12,212 nucleotides of DNA from a bacterium SM23_31 (GTDB lineage: Bacteria; SM23-31). Location: positions 1-12,212 of the forward strand of contig LJUD01000048.1 in assembly GCA_001304035.1 (NCBI GenBank), written 5' to 3'. Positions 1 to 5,755 of this stretch are shown one piece after another (the first letter of the stretch is position 1; the number at the start of each line of letters is the position of its first letter). The notes under the pieces were generated by a model, which saw nothing but the letters and a program-made list of their open reading frames with translations, had not been told where the DNA came from and did not search any database. The position numbers and the translations under genes are program-made.

Positions 1-1
1 C

Positions 2-115
2 AATAACAACCTCGATGAAGTTGAATCAAACTCCGAAATTACGGGAGCGCTCTCGCAGATAGCCGGTATGCTTTATGAATCGGAAAAATACCCGTTCGAT
101 ATTCTGGATTATTAG
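2..115 (+). CDS. C-terminal end of an unidentified protein (5' end outside window)
   Basis: The frame beginning at base 2 is open for 37 codons and ends with TAG at 113-115; the gene starts upstream of the window. The visible tail is acidic and soluble-looking (it includes NNLDEVESNSEITGAL and ends in YPFDILDY), with no membrane segment or recognisable motif. I do not recognise the family. The next gene starts 112 bases downstream on the same strand, so co-transcription is possible but not shown. Confidence 0.45.
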   Translation, partial: NNNLDEVESNSEITGALSQIAGMLYESEKYPFDILDY

Positions 116-227
116 CTCGAGTAATTTGAAAATTAATTTTTAAAATGTCCCACCCCGAGTATTCTGGATTGACTTGTAATATGAAGTCCTGCGAAGCGGA
201 AAATAATTTATCATTGTGAGGTAAATT

Positions 228-884
228 ATGAAAAAAATCAGTATTATTTTAACGCTTATTTTAATTGCCGCTTTGTCGGCATGCAAGTCCGATTCTCAAA
301 AGGATACGGCAATACAATTTTCAGAAAGTCACGTAAAAACGGATAGTACGGACGTGGTTTTTCCGGTTATATTAAAACTAAGCACCGAGAGCTTACAAAA
401 TACAATAAACAGCTTGATTTCTAACAAAGCCTTTGAAAGTAAAAACAAAGCCGAATTAAAAGGGCGCGGTTTCGAAAAAATGAATCAATACGTTCGTTAT
501 GAAATTACGTATAATATATTTCCTTTATTGAGTATATTATTCGATGAATCGGTGGATTTTTTCGGCGCTCATCCCGCTAATGCAGTAAGGTCTATTACAC
601 TTGACGTTACGGACGGTAAAATTTATAGACTGCAGGACCTATTTAAACCCGATGTCGATTACAAAATCAAATTAAATGAAATTGCTGCTAAAATAATTGA
701 AGAAAGAGAATATATACTTCTCATGGATTATGAAGGTATCGAAGAAAATCAGGAATTTTATGTAACTGAAAATGAGATTGTCATTTATTACCAGGAATAT
801 ATATACACTACCCATGCAGAGGGAGCATTATTCATTTCCATTCCATACTCAGAAATTTCGGATATTATGAAAAAACTAAAATAA
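228..884 (+). CDS. Lipoprotein with a DUF3298/RsiV-type C-terminal domain
   Basis: Predicted membrane-anchored lipoprotein of 218 residues. Residues 1-18 form a signal peptide (MKK, then a hydrophobic run) ending in the lipobox LSAC, with Cys19 as the lipidation site. Residues about 88-212 resemble the DUF3298 domain of RsiV- and PdaC-like proteins. The segment YEITYNIF (91-98) is followed by FGAHP (112-116) and SITLDVTDGKIYRLQDLF (122-139), matching that domain's usual GGAH...G..L.L.DLF pattern. The stretch FYVTENEIVIYY (177-188) and the ending ISIPYSEI (203-210) are also typical. ATG at 228 is supported by GAGG at 218-221 with a 6-base gap. The domain is found in extracytoplasmic anti-sigma factors and deacetylase-associated proteins, but no sigma factor or deacetylase gene is adjacent, so the role is unknown. 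The gene converges on the TPR gene. Confidence 0.8.
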   Translation: MKKISIILTLILIAALSACKSDSQKDTAIQFSESHVKTDSTDVVFPVILKLSTESLQNTINSLISNKAFESKNKAELKGRGFEKMNQYVRYEITYNIFPLLSILFDESVDFFGAHPANAVRSITLDVTDGKIYRLQDLFKPDVDYKIKLNEIAAKIIEEREYILLMDYEGIEENQEFYVTENEIVIYYQEYIYTTHAEGALFISIPYSEISDIMKKLK

Positions 885-890
885 TGTGCA

Positions 891-906
891 TCCACCATTC
901 CGTGGA
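891..906. repeat. Small hairpin related to the 980-1044 palindrome
   Basis: TCCAC (891-895) pairs with GTGGA (902-906) around a 6-base loop. The 16 bases differ at two positions from the hairpin at 999-1014, so this looks like a partial copy of the same element. No T-run follows, so it is unlikely to terminate transcription alone. Confidence 0.5.
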
Positions 907-979
907 AGAATTTCAATAAAGCAGCACAGACATTTTTTTTGCCCCTGTTTTTGGGACTTGTTCAATGTCAGATTCAATT

Positions 980-1044
980 AAAAAGGGCACAATAGGTATC
1001 CACCACTTCGTGGACGGCAGAGATTACTGCCGTGTGCCCTTTTT
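980..1044. terminator. Branched palindrome, probable bidirectional terminator
   Basis: A perfect 12-bp outer stem joins AAAAAGGGCACA (980-991) to TGTGCCCTTTTT (1033-1044). Enclosed are two further hairpins: TCCAC/GTGGA (999-1003/1010-1014) and CGGCAG/CTGCCG (1015-1020/1027-1032). The transcript could fold as a three-way junction. The stem ends in T5 on both strands, and the element sits between the convergent genes ending at 884 (+) and 1093 (-), which suits a shared terminator. The inner hairpins go beyond what a simple terminator needs and recur elsewhere in the window. Confidence 0.75.
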
Positions 1045-1092
1045 ACTTCCAAAACAAGCTTGATGTTTTACGGGATTTATCCGACTGCGTTC

Positions 1093-2523
1093 TTACTTTT
1101 TTATGTCTTTTTTGATGTCTTCTATCCTTTTAAGGTAACTTTTATTTCCCGGTGATAATTCAAGTGCTTTTTCTTCAGCCTCTATTGCCTCTTTCTTAAG
1201 TTCTTTTATTTTTTCAGCGTGGAGCGGTCCTGCTTTGGTCTTGCGCTCAAATTTCTCTGCCCAGTCTGCAATTTTATATGCTTCTGAGAATCTTCCGGAT
1301 TTCATAAGTGCGGCACTGTAACGAACAGCTAAAACAGTTATGTTGGTAACAATACGGTCGGTTCCCATTCTCCGAACCGGACTACGGTCCTGCAAGCTTA
1401 CGAAAGAACCGGAAAAATCATCCGGATTTATGCTTTCGAGGCATGACCTCATCATGGTTGTATCCTCTGCAGATATATTATTATCCGGGCGATAAAGCCA
1501 AAACGGTCCTGCGTATATGAATTGGCTCTTACTGTCGGGCGAAAAATCCAAATCTCCTACCGTCAGCGCAGGGGCTATTGGACGGGGGAAGTCGCCGCTT
1601 TTCTGCATGTTCAGCCAGCCGCTCACAATTTGTTTTGAAATAGTTACTATACTTCCGTCCCCTGCCCTAAAAAGCTTGAGAGACTCCAGTCCGGTATCCG
1701 AATACGGAAGCGATATGTTATATTTATCCCGGATGAACCGGGCATACCACGGCAAGTTTAGAAGCGAGAGATTCACTATACCAACATCCTGACGGAGGCG
1801 CTCAACCTCCTGCAATGCCACTGCAGGGTACGTATCCATGTCGCCGTTTGTGAGCAGAACTGCGTTCTCCGGGACATTATTAAGCACCCAGCGGTTATAT
1901 GCAAGGAGCGACGGGGTTAGAAATCCTGTATTAATCAATGAGTGCAGCGCCTTTTTTTCCATTTCACTGTTCCCTCTTCGGATAGATTCTCCCCAGATAC
2001 CCAACCAGGCATTACCATCGCCGGGATCACATTCAACGGCTTTAAGAAGGTGATGCCATGTCGTATCGAGGTTTGCTTCAGCCCAATTACCAAGCTGGGG
2101 GTTGCATGCGTCGGCCAATACCGTATGTGCAAAGCTGTTATTTTCATCGAGCAAGATTGCCCTGCGCGCCTCTGCGACTGCCTCCTCTTTCCGGTTCAGA
2201 CGGCGGAGAGTCTCTGCAAGCCAGGCATGGTTATCCGCGTTCTGCGGTTCTTTTTCTACCGCACTTCTAAAAAAAGGAAGAGCCTCATCGAGTTGATTCT
2301 GATTATAGAATTCATGCCCCTTTTTGAACGCCGAGCTACCGGCGCAGTTCATCAGATTTGCATAAACAAAGGTAACAGCGCTGATAACGACCAGAAGTAT
2401 TATGCTTGAATTGCATAACCGCGAACAAACATTTCTGATAAACCTGCGTTTAATAAACGAAAGCTGTTCAACAGCACTTTTAAACCAAATAGAACAGGCA
2501 TACGGCGATTCATGATTGTTCAT
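1093..2523 (-). CDS. Single-pass membrane protein with TPRs and a DUF2723-like segment
   Basis: Protein of 476 residues. A basic N-terminus (KRRFIRNVCSR, 25-35) precedes one membrane helix at about 39-57, so by the positive-inside rule the rest should be periplasmic. Tetratricopeptide repeats cover about 64-167; FYNQNQLDEALPFFRSAVEKEP is a clear TPR. Residues 217-262 contain PENAVLLTNGDMDTYPAVAL followed by EVERLRQDVGIVNLSLLNLPWY. This closely resembles the region after the membrane domain in DUF2723 (predicted O-mannosyltransferase-like) proteins of Bacteroidota, although no multi-helix glycosyltransferase domain is present here. The C-terminus (about 425-476) is Lys/Glu-rich, helical and TPR-like. 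ATG at 2523 has the strong Shine-Dalgarno AAGGAGG (2529-2535, minus strand) 5 bases upstream. It may follow the two minus-strand genes at 2648-3673 after a 124-base gap. The molecular role is unknown; TPRs suggest a scaffold. Confidence 0.75.
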   Translation of the reverse strand: MNNHESPYACSIWFKSAVEQLSFIKRRFIRNVCSRLCNSSIILLVVISAVTFVYANLMNCAGSSAFKKGHEFYNQNQLDEALPFFRSAVEKEPQNADNHAWLAETLRRLNRKEEAVAEARRAILLDENNSFAHTVLADACNPQLGNWAEANLDTTWHHLLKAVECDPGDGNAWLGIWGESIRRGNSEMEKKALHSLINTGFLTPSLLAYNRWVLNNVPENAVLLTNGDMDTYPAVALQEVERLRQDVGIVNLSLLNLPWYARFIRDKYNISLPYSDTGLESLKLFRAGDGSIVTISKQIVSGWLNMQKSGDFPRPIAPALTVGDLDFSPDSKSQFIYAGPFWLYRPDNNISAEDTTMMRSCLESINPDDFSGSFVSLQDRSPVRRMGTDRIVTNITVLAVRYSAALMKSGRFSEAYKIADWAEKFERKTKAGPLHAEKIKELKKEAIEAEEKALELSPGNKSYLKRIEDIKKDIKK

Positions 2524-2528
2524 AATAT

Positions 2529-2535
2529 CCTCCTT
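2529..2535 (-). promoter_or_regulatory. Strong ribosome binding site for the TPR gene
   Basis: On the minus strand this reads AAGGAGG, 5 bases before the ATG at 2523. It fixes that start and shows that this organism uses full anti-Shine-Dalgarno pairing. Confidence 0.8.
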
Positions 2536-2647
2536 AAAGTGTTAAATTTGTCAATTTATACATTTAAAAGATAAAAAAGTTCAAAAGCAGATAACAACAG
2601 ATATGGTGTTTGATCGGACAAAAGGTGCATAATTTATAACCATATAT

Positions 2648-2884
2648 TTATAAGCCGGATTCCTCACCTTCCTCCTGTCTGTTTCTCCAATTATTTATTA
2701 CGCCTTCAAACTTTTCATCGATATGTTGAATAAACCATTCATCTATAATAGACTTTCTAAAACGCCATTCTTTTCCGAGCTTGGCTGCGGGTATTTTTTT
2801 CTCTTGAGCCCACGTGTATATAGTCTGCGGTTTTAATTTCAGATATGCGGCTACTTCCTCTAATGTCATAATATCGGTATTCAA
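2648..2884 (-). CDS. Excisionase/MerR-fold helix-turn-helix DNA-binding protein
   Basis: Small protein of 78 residues. Residues 6-55 match the helix-turn-helix_17/excisionase DNA-binding family: MTLEEVAAYLKLKPQTIYTW, then KIPAAKLGKEWRF and the closing helix KSIIDEWF. In this winged fold the first helices and the RF-containing wing contact DNA. The tail (56-78) is acidic and may mediate partner contact. The likely start is TTG at 2882-2884, because AAAGGA (2891-2896, minus strand) lies 6 bases upstream; ATG at 2869 has no such site but would retain the whole domain. The TTG directly follows the stop codon of the membrane protein gene (2885-2887), so translation is probably coupled. No integrase or phage gene is nearby, so a chromosomal regulator is more likely than a true excisionase. 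Confidence 0.85.
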   Translation of the reverse strand: MNTDIMTLEEVAAYLKLKPQTIYTWAQEKKIPAAKLGKEWRFRKSIIDEWFIQHIDEKFEGVINNWRNRQEEGEESGL

Positions 2885-3673
2885 TTACATTCCTTTCCCA
2901 ATTGTGTCTTTATAAAGCGGGGATAAAGTTTCGTCATAAGTCCGGTCTTTTATAATTTCTGTTTTATTTTCGACATTCTTACCATCGGGATCAGACAATT
3001 GTCGAACTGAGTATATTAATGCCGTATAAAAATTTCCTTCGTATTCCCTGAAAAGTTTGAACGGTTCTCCCCTGTCCCCTAAAAAAGGACGTAAATTCCA
3101 CGCCAACTGGATGCCGACAAATGCAAGAATAACCACCCAAAACCGGAAAATTACTACTCCCGTATGCGGATATATACTCTTTTTTTCACAGGAAAACTTC
3201 AACGCGTCTATAACCGTTTTCATCCCAAAGATACCGGAAAGAAAAAATATTGAAATATGCAGAAGCTGCAGGAAATAGTAGTTGCCGCCCGTCAGGAGGA
3301 AAAAAATTACAATCGGAGTGAAGGCAACCATTATAGACGTAGTTAAGACAAAGCCGGACAGGATGATAGCAACCATTTGATAAAGCCTGAGTTTCGAGCC
3401 AAGAATGAATTGAATGATAAAAAATGCGGGAAAGCATATAAGCAGCACTAAAGAAAACAGCACGGCAACTTTTACACCCGAAGCGGCTGCCTGCAAGACG
3501 CCGTGATAACTCCCCATGACGACCCCGTAAAGAAATGCAAAGATATTCAGTAATAAATAGAGGTTAAGTATTTTTTTTAAAACGCCCTCATCCCGGGTGA
3601 TTTTTTGAAAAAAATCGTCTTTATTTTGAAAGGTCGGAAGAAAGTCGAATGAAATAAGTTTTCTTTTTTCCAT
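2885..3673 (-). CDS. Five-helix integral membrane protein of an uncharacterised family
   Basis: Protein of 262 residues from ATG at 3673, supported by GGAG (3680-3683, minus strand) 6 bases upstream. The frame is open farther upstream, but that part lacks a ribosome site. Predicted membrane helices lie at about 34-54, 68-91, 98-122, 124-147 and 173-195. Landmarks are VVMGSYHGVLQAAASGVKVA (51-70), LLICFPAFF (77-85) with LGSKLRLYQ (91-99), and GIQLAWNLRPFLGD (187-200) followed by PFKLFREYEGNFY (204-216). From memory these match an uncharacterised membrane family, Yip1-like in layout, that databases sometimes label 'actin-binding WH2 domain-containing protein'; I see no credible WH2 motif. The gene abuts the DNA-binding protein gene downstream, suggesting a joint role such as membrane-linked regulation. 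That is inference. Confidence 0.75.
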   Translation of the reverse strand: MEKRKLISFDFLPTFQNKDDFFQKITRDEGVLKKILNLYLLLNIFAFLYGVVMGSYHGVLQAAASGVKVAVLFSLVLLICFPAFFIIQFILGSKLRLYQMVAIILSGFVLTTSIMVAFTPIVIFFLLTGGNYYFLQLLHISIFFLSGIFGMKTVIDALKFSCEKKSIYPHTGVVIFRFWVVILAFVGIQLAWNLRPFLGDRGEPFKLFREYEGNFYTALIYSVRQLSDPDGKNVENKTEIIKDRTYDETLSPLYKDTIGKGM

Positions 3674-3720
3674 AACGTTCTCCAATATTAGTATTGTATC
3701 ATTAATTAAAACAGAAAATT

Positions 3721-3800
3721 TAAAGACAAAGAACACAAAGTTCTTAAAGGTTTTTTAATTCAATTATATTCTTTTGCGTTCTTTGTGTGCCTTGCAGTTA
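3721..3800. repeat. Inverted copies of the CAAAGAAC/CGCAAAG intergenic repeat
   Basis: The forward half has CAAAGAACACAAAG (3727-3740). The second half reads GCGTTCTTTGTGTG (3776-3789), which on the other strand is CACACAAAGAACGC. The two halves are therefore imperfect inverted copies about 40 bases apart. Similar words recur at 3996-4150, 5030-5077 and 7551-7580. Confidence 0.6.
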
Positions 3801-3850
3801 TAAATAGTTCTCATGGATTTTTATTTACAAAATAATTATCAAAAAGTCAA

Positions 3851-3890
3851 GTATTTTATTGTTTATTATTGTATATTATTGTTTATCCAT
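3851..3890. repeat. Four tandem 10-bp AT-rich units
   Basis: Successive units are GTATTTTATT, GTTTATTATT, GTATATTATT and GTTTATCCAT. The 10-base period is close to one helical turn, so phased A/T steps could bend the DNA. The array lies about 180 bases upstream of the membrane protein gene (minus strand). Function is unknown. Confidence 0.55.
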
Positions 3891-3995
3891 GTTTTGTAGT
3901 TCACCTCTGCTGGAGACAATACCAAAAAAAGCACAAGCACCAACAGAGAACGGAATGGGGCGATAACAAGAAATTTTCGGGGTATTTACTTTTCA

Positions 3996-4150
3996 TTGCA
4001 CACAAAGTACGCAAAGAAAAATAAAAGCATTAATCTCTCGCAAAGCTGCTAAGCCGCAAAGGGGGAAAACTACTATTTTAATAATAGCATTAATATTTAA
4101 AACTCTGCGGGCTTTGTACCTACTTTGCGCTCTTTGCGGTTAATTATTAT
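3996..4150. repeat. Paired CGCAAAG-type repeat clusters in opposite orientation
   Basis: The left cluster has CACACAAAGTACGCAAAG and then CTCGCAAAGCTGCTAAGCCGCAAAG. The right cluster, read on the minus strand, has AACCGCAAAGAGCGCAAAGTAGG and then CCCGCAGAG. The word GCATTAAT appears in both halves. The element ends close to the 3' end of the DUF6125-like gene. Confidence 0.6.
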
Positions 4151-4158
4151 TTTACTTT

Positions 4159-4668
4159 TTATGGCATGGTGAATTCCCATGTGCAAAAATCCGTGGTGAC
4201 AGTATCGGGAGGGCAGGATATACACCGGGTGGTGATTCGCGGATCAATAGTACGTGCAAACTGGCTGTACTCGACTATTCCTACGGGTTTGCATGGAAAA
4301 TCCGGAAGATTTTTTCTTCGGCGTGCCTGCTGTACGCGGCATTCCCGCATGTGGAATATAAGCGTGTGCTCATTTTCCCATTCCGCTTCTTGCTTGTTGA
4401 CCATTGCATACAGCCGGTATTCAAGCGCCTTTTCGAGCATGCGGAGTCCTCCATTTTTCGGAAGGCGGAATGCATGCATAATCCGTTTAGCTTCGGCAAC
4501 CGAAAACCGCTCCCATGACTTTGTATCCAGCTCAATCGCTTTCTCGATACCGTACTTTTCTTCTGCGGCTAAAAACCAACAACCGTCATGTGCCAGCCAG
4601 TTCTTTGCATATACCTCGAGCAATGCAAGAAGCTCCTCACGCGATAACTTTTGAATAGTAGTCTTCAT
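4159..4668 (-). CDS. DUF6125-like cysteine-containing cytosolic protein
   Basis: Soluble protein of 169 residues without signal peptide or membrane helix. The helical N-terminal half (KLSREELLALLEVYAKNWLA, then the WFLAAEEKYG region) leads into a conserved C-terminal half. That half contains HMRECRVQQARRRKNLPDFP (106-125), CKPVGIVEYSQFARTIDPRI (126-145), RCISCPPD (148-155) and FCTWEF (161-166). This order matches the DUF6125 family, which from memory resembles L-2-amino-thiazoline-4-carboxylate hydrolase-like proteins. Cys110, 126, 149, 152 and 162 are candidate metal or thiol ligands; Cys30 lies apart. ATG at 4668 has AAAGG about 10 bases upstream. No flanking gene suggests a pathway, and the biochemical role is unknown. 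Confidence 0.75.
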   Translation of the reverse strand: MKTTIQKLSREELLALLEVYAKNWLAHDGCWFLAAEEKYGIEKAIELDTKSWERFSVAEAKRIMHAFRLPKNGGLRMLEKALEYRLYAMVNKQEAEWENEHTLIFHMRECRVQQARRRKNLPDFPCKPVGIVEYSQFARTIDPRITTRCISCPPDTVTTDFCTWEFTMP

Positions 4669-5110
4669 TGTAGTTCAACCTTTGTTTAGATATGACACGC
4701 AAAATATTAAGCAAAACACGAACACGCAAGCCGGAAAAGTGCACTGTCTGCGCCGTCCTGTTCACATAAAAACATGTTGTATAGACATGGATCGTAATAT
4801 ATGGTATTGTCTTACTATTGCCAAGCAAAAAAATGATTGAATTTTATTAAATTACAACCTATTTTGTTCCAGACAATTTTTTAGGTTTAAATTTCTCACA
4901 GTACGAGCTTATATTTTACAGATGGATCGTTAACTGTAATATAGGTACTATGAGTAATTGCAATAGTATTACTAAATTTATATAAATAACTGTGAGCTTA
5001 GCTTATTTGCAGGATAATTAATACTGATTCTCTGCGAAATCTGCGAAATCTCAGCGACCTTTGCGGTTAGATTTTTTAAAGTGGAAATATACTAATGAAA
5101 TGTTAAATTT
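4669..5110. other. AT-rich spacer between divergent genes, no gene seen
   Basis: The spacer must contain the promoters of the genes starting at 4668 (-) and 5111 (+). I see no coding frame with a ribosome site. It holds a small hairpin TACTAT/ATAGTA (4946-4951/4963-4968), the 9-mer ATGGATCGT twice (about 4787 and 4922) and one copy of the CGCAAAG-type repeat at 5030-5077. No clear promoter boxes can be assigned. Confidence 0.5.
5030..5077. repeat. Copy of the CGCAAAG-type intergenic repeat
   Basis: CTCTGCGAAATCTGCGAAAT is followed by CTCAGCGACCTTTGCGGTTA and a T-run. TTTGCGGTTA is close to TTTGCGGTTAATT at the right end of the 3996-4150 cluster. It lies about 35 bases before the DUF3267 gene start, so it may sit in that gene's leader. 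Confidence 0.55.
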
Positions 5111-5683
5111 ATGTACCTAACGCCAAACATCATGAAAAAAGAATACACAATTTCAACATTGAAGGCTAACATTATTGGTGTACCAATCTTTATTTTAGCT
5201 TTGGTTATCGTCTGGATTCCTTATAGAGTTCTATGGAATTTAAGTTCCCGTGACATTGTAACAGCAATCTATAACTCAAATTTACATTTCACTGTAATAA
5301 TACCGGCGATAATAATTTTAGCCGTTCTGCATGAATTACTTCATGCAGCCGGATGGATGCTGAATAGTGATGCAGGGTGGAAGGATATCAAGTTTGGAGT
5401 TGTCTGGAAATTGTTAACTCCGTATGTGCACCTCAGAATACCGATTTCGGCACATGGACACAGAATTTCCATAGCGCTTCCGGGGATTGTATTAGGCATA
5501 ATTCCGGCGCTGTCGGGAATAATATTCGGGAGTGGTGTAATTGCATTTATAGGAGCAGTTATGACCGGTGCGTCCGGCGGAGACTTGATAGTATTCTGGA
5601 TGATGCGGTCGATCCCGCCAAGCAAAATGGTGCAGGACCATCCAACCAAAGCCGGGTTTACGTTAATTGATGACGGTAAGTAA
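5111..5683 (+). CDS. DUF3267 membrane protein with a zincin-like HExxH motif
   Basis: Protein of 190 residues matching the DUF3267 family of putative membrane zinc metalloproteases. Membrane segments lie at about 20-40, 59-80, 120-138 and 141-165. HELLH (74-78), in the context VLHELLHAAGW, gives His74, Glu75 and His78 as the expected zinc/catalytic set. GASGGDLIVFWMMR (153-166) carries Asp158, the likely third ligand, as the family has a GGD motif there. QDHPTKAGF (175-183) near the end is also characteristic. Two starts are possible, ATG at 5111 and ATG at 5132 (MKKEYTI...); neither has a Shine-Dalgarno, so the start is unsettled. No protease substrate is evident from the neighbours. Activity has not been shown for most members. 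Confidence 0.8.
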   Translation: MYLTPNIMKKEYTISTLKANIIGVPIFILALVIVWIPYRVLWNLSSRDIVTAIYNSNLHFTVIIPAIIILAVLHELLHAAGWMLNSDAGWKDIKFGVVWKLLTPYVHLRIPISAHGHRISIALPGIVLGIIPALSGIIFGSGVIAFIGAVMTGASGGDLIVFWMMRSIPPSKMVQDHPTKAGFTLIDDGK

Positions 5684-5755
5684 AAGAGATATTTCAAAGT
5701 TTATAAATAAAGAAACAGGTTAACATGTTTAAGCGTTTTTTTATGTAATAATCCG

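Larger units (their letters stand above)
3674..4158. other. AT-rich spacer with degenerate CGCAAAG-type repeats, no gene seen
   Basis: No convincing coding frame occurs here. The spacer holds two inverted clusters of the dispersed repeat (3721-3800 and 3996-4150) and a 10-bp tandem array (3851-3890). The promoter for the minus-strand pair starting at 3673 should lie here, but I cannot pick convincing -35/-10 boxes. Confidence 0.6.

Noticed and set aside
100..170. 11-base direct repeat TATTCTGGATT (100-110 and 160-170)
   Set aside because: Short and AT-biased, with one copy inside the end of a coding region. No palindrome, target duplication or further copy gives it meaning.
169..209. TTGACT as a -35 box for the lipoprotein gene
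   Set aside because: The nearest TAATTT-like -10 candidate is about 29 bases away, far from the usual 17, so no promoter can be supported.
1942..2409. 155-codon plus-strand frame opposite the TPR gene
   Set aside because: It is fully antisense to a well-supported gene with TPR motifs and a strong ribosome site. Its translation has no recognisable motif.
2648..2884. Excisionase-like protein as a sign of an integrated mobile element
   Set aside because: No integrase, recombinase, attachment-site repeat or phage gene is in the window. The same fold is common in chromosomal regulators, and the gene is coupled to a membrane protein gene.
4166..4654. 162-codon plus-strand frame opposite the DUF6125-like gene
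   Set aside because: It mirrors nearly the whole minus-strand gene, whose conserved family motifs show the true coding strand. The plus product is Ser/Arg-rich and featureless.
4787..4930. Repeated 9-mer ATGGATCGT in the spacer
   Set aside because: Two copies of a 9-mer with diverging flanks are plausible by chance in an AT-rich spacer of this size.
5713..5742. Possible terminator between the DUF3267 and AGCS genes (AAACA/TGTTT plus T-run)
   Set aside because: The stem is only 5 AT-rich pairs and is separated from the T7 run by 5 bases. It is too weak to call although the position is right.
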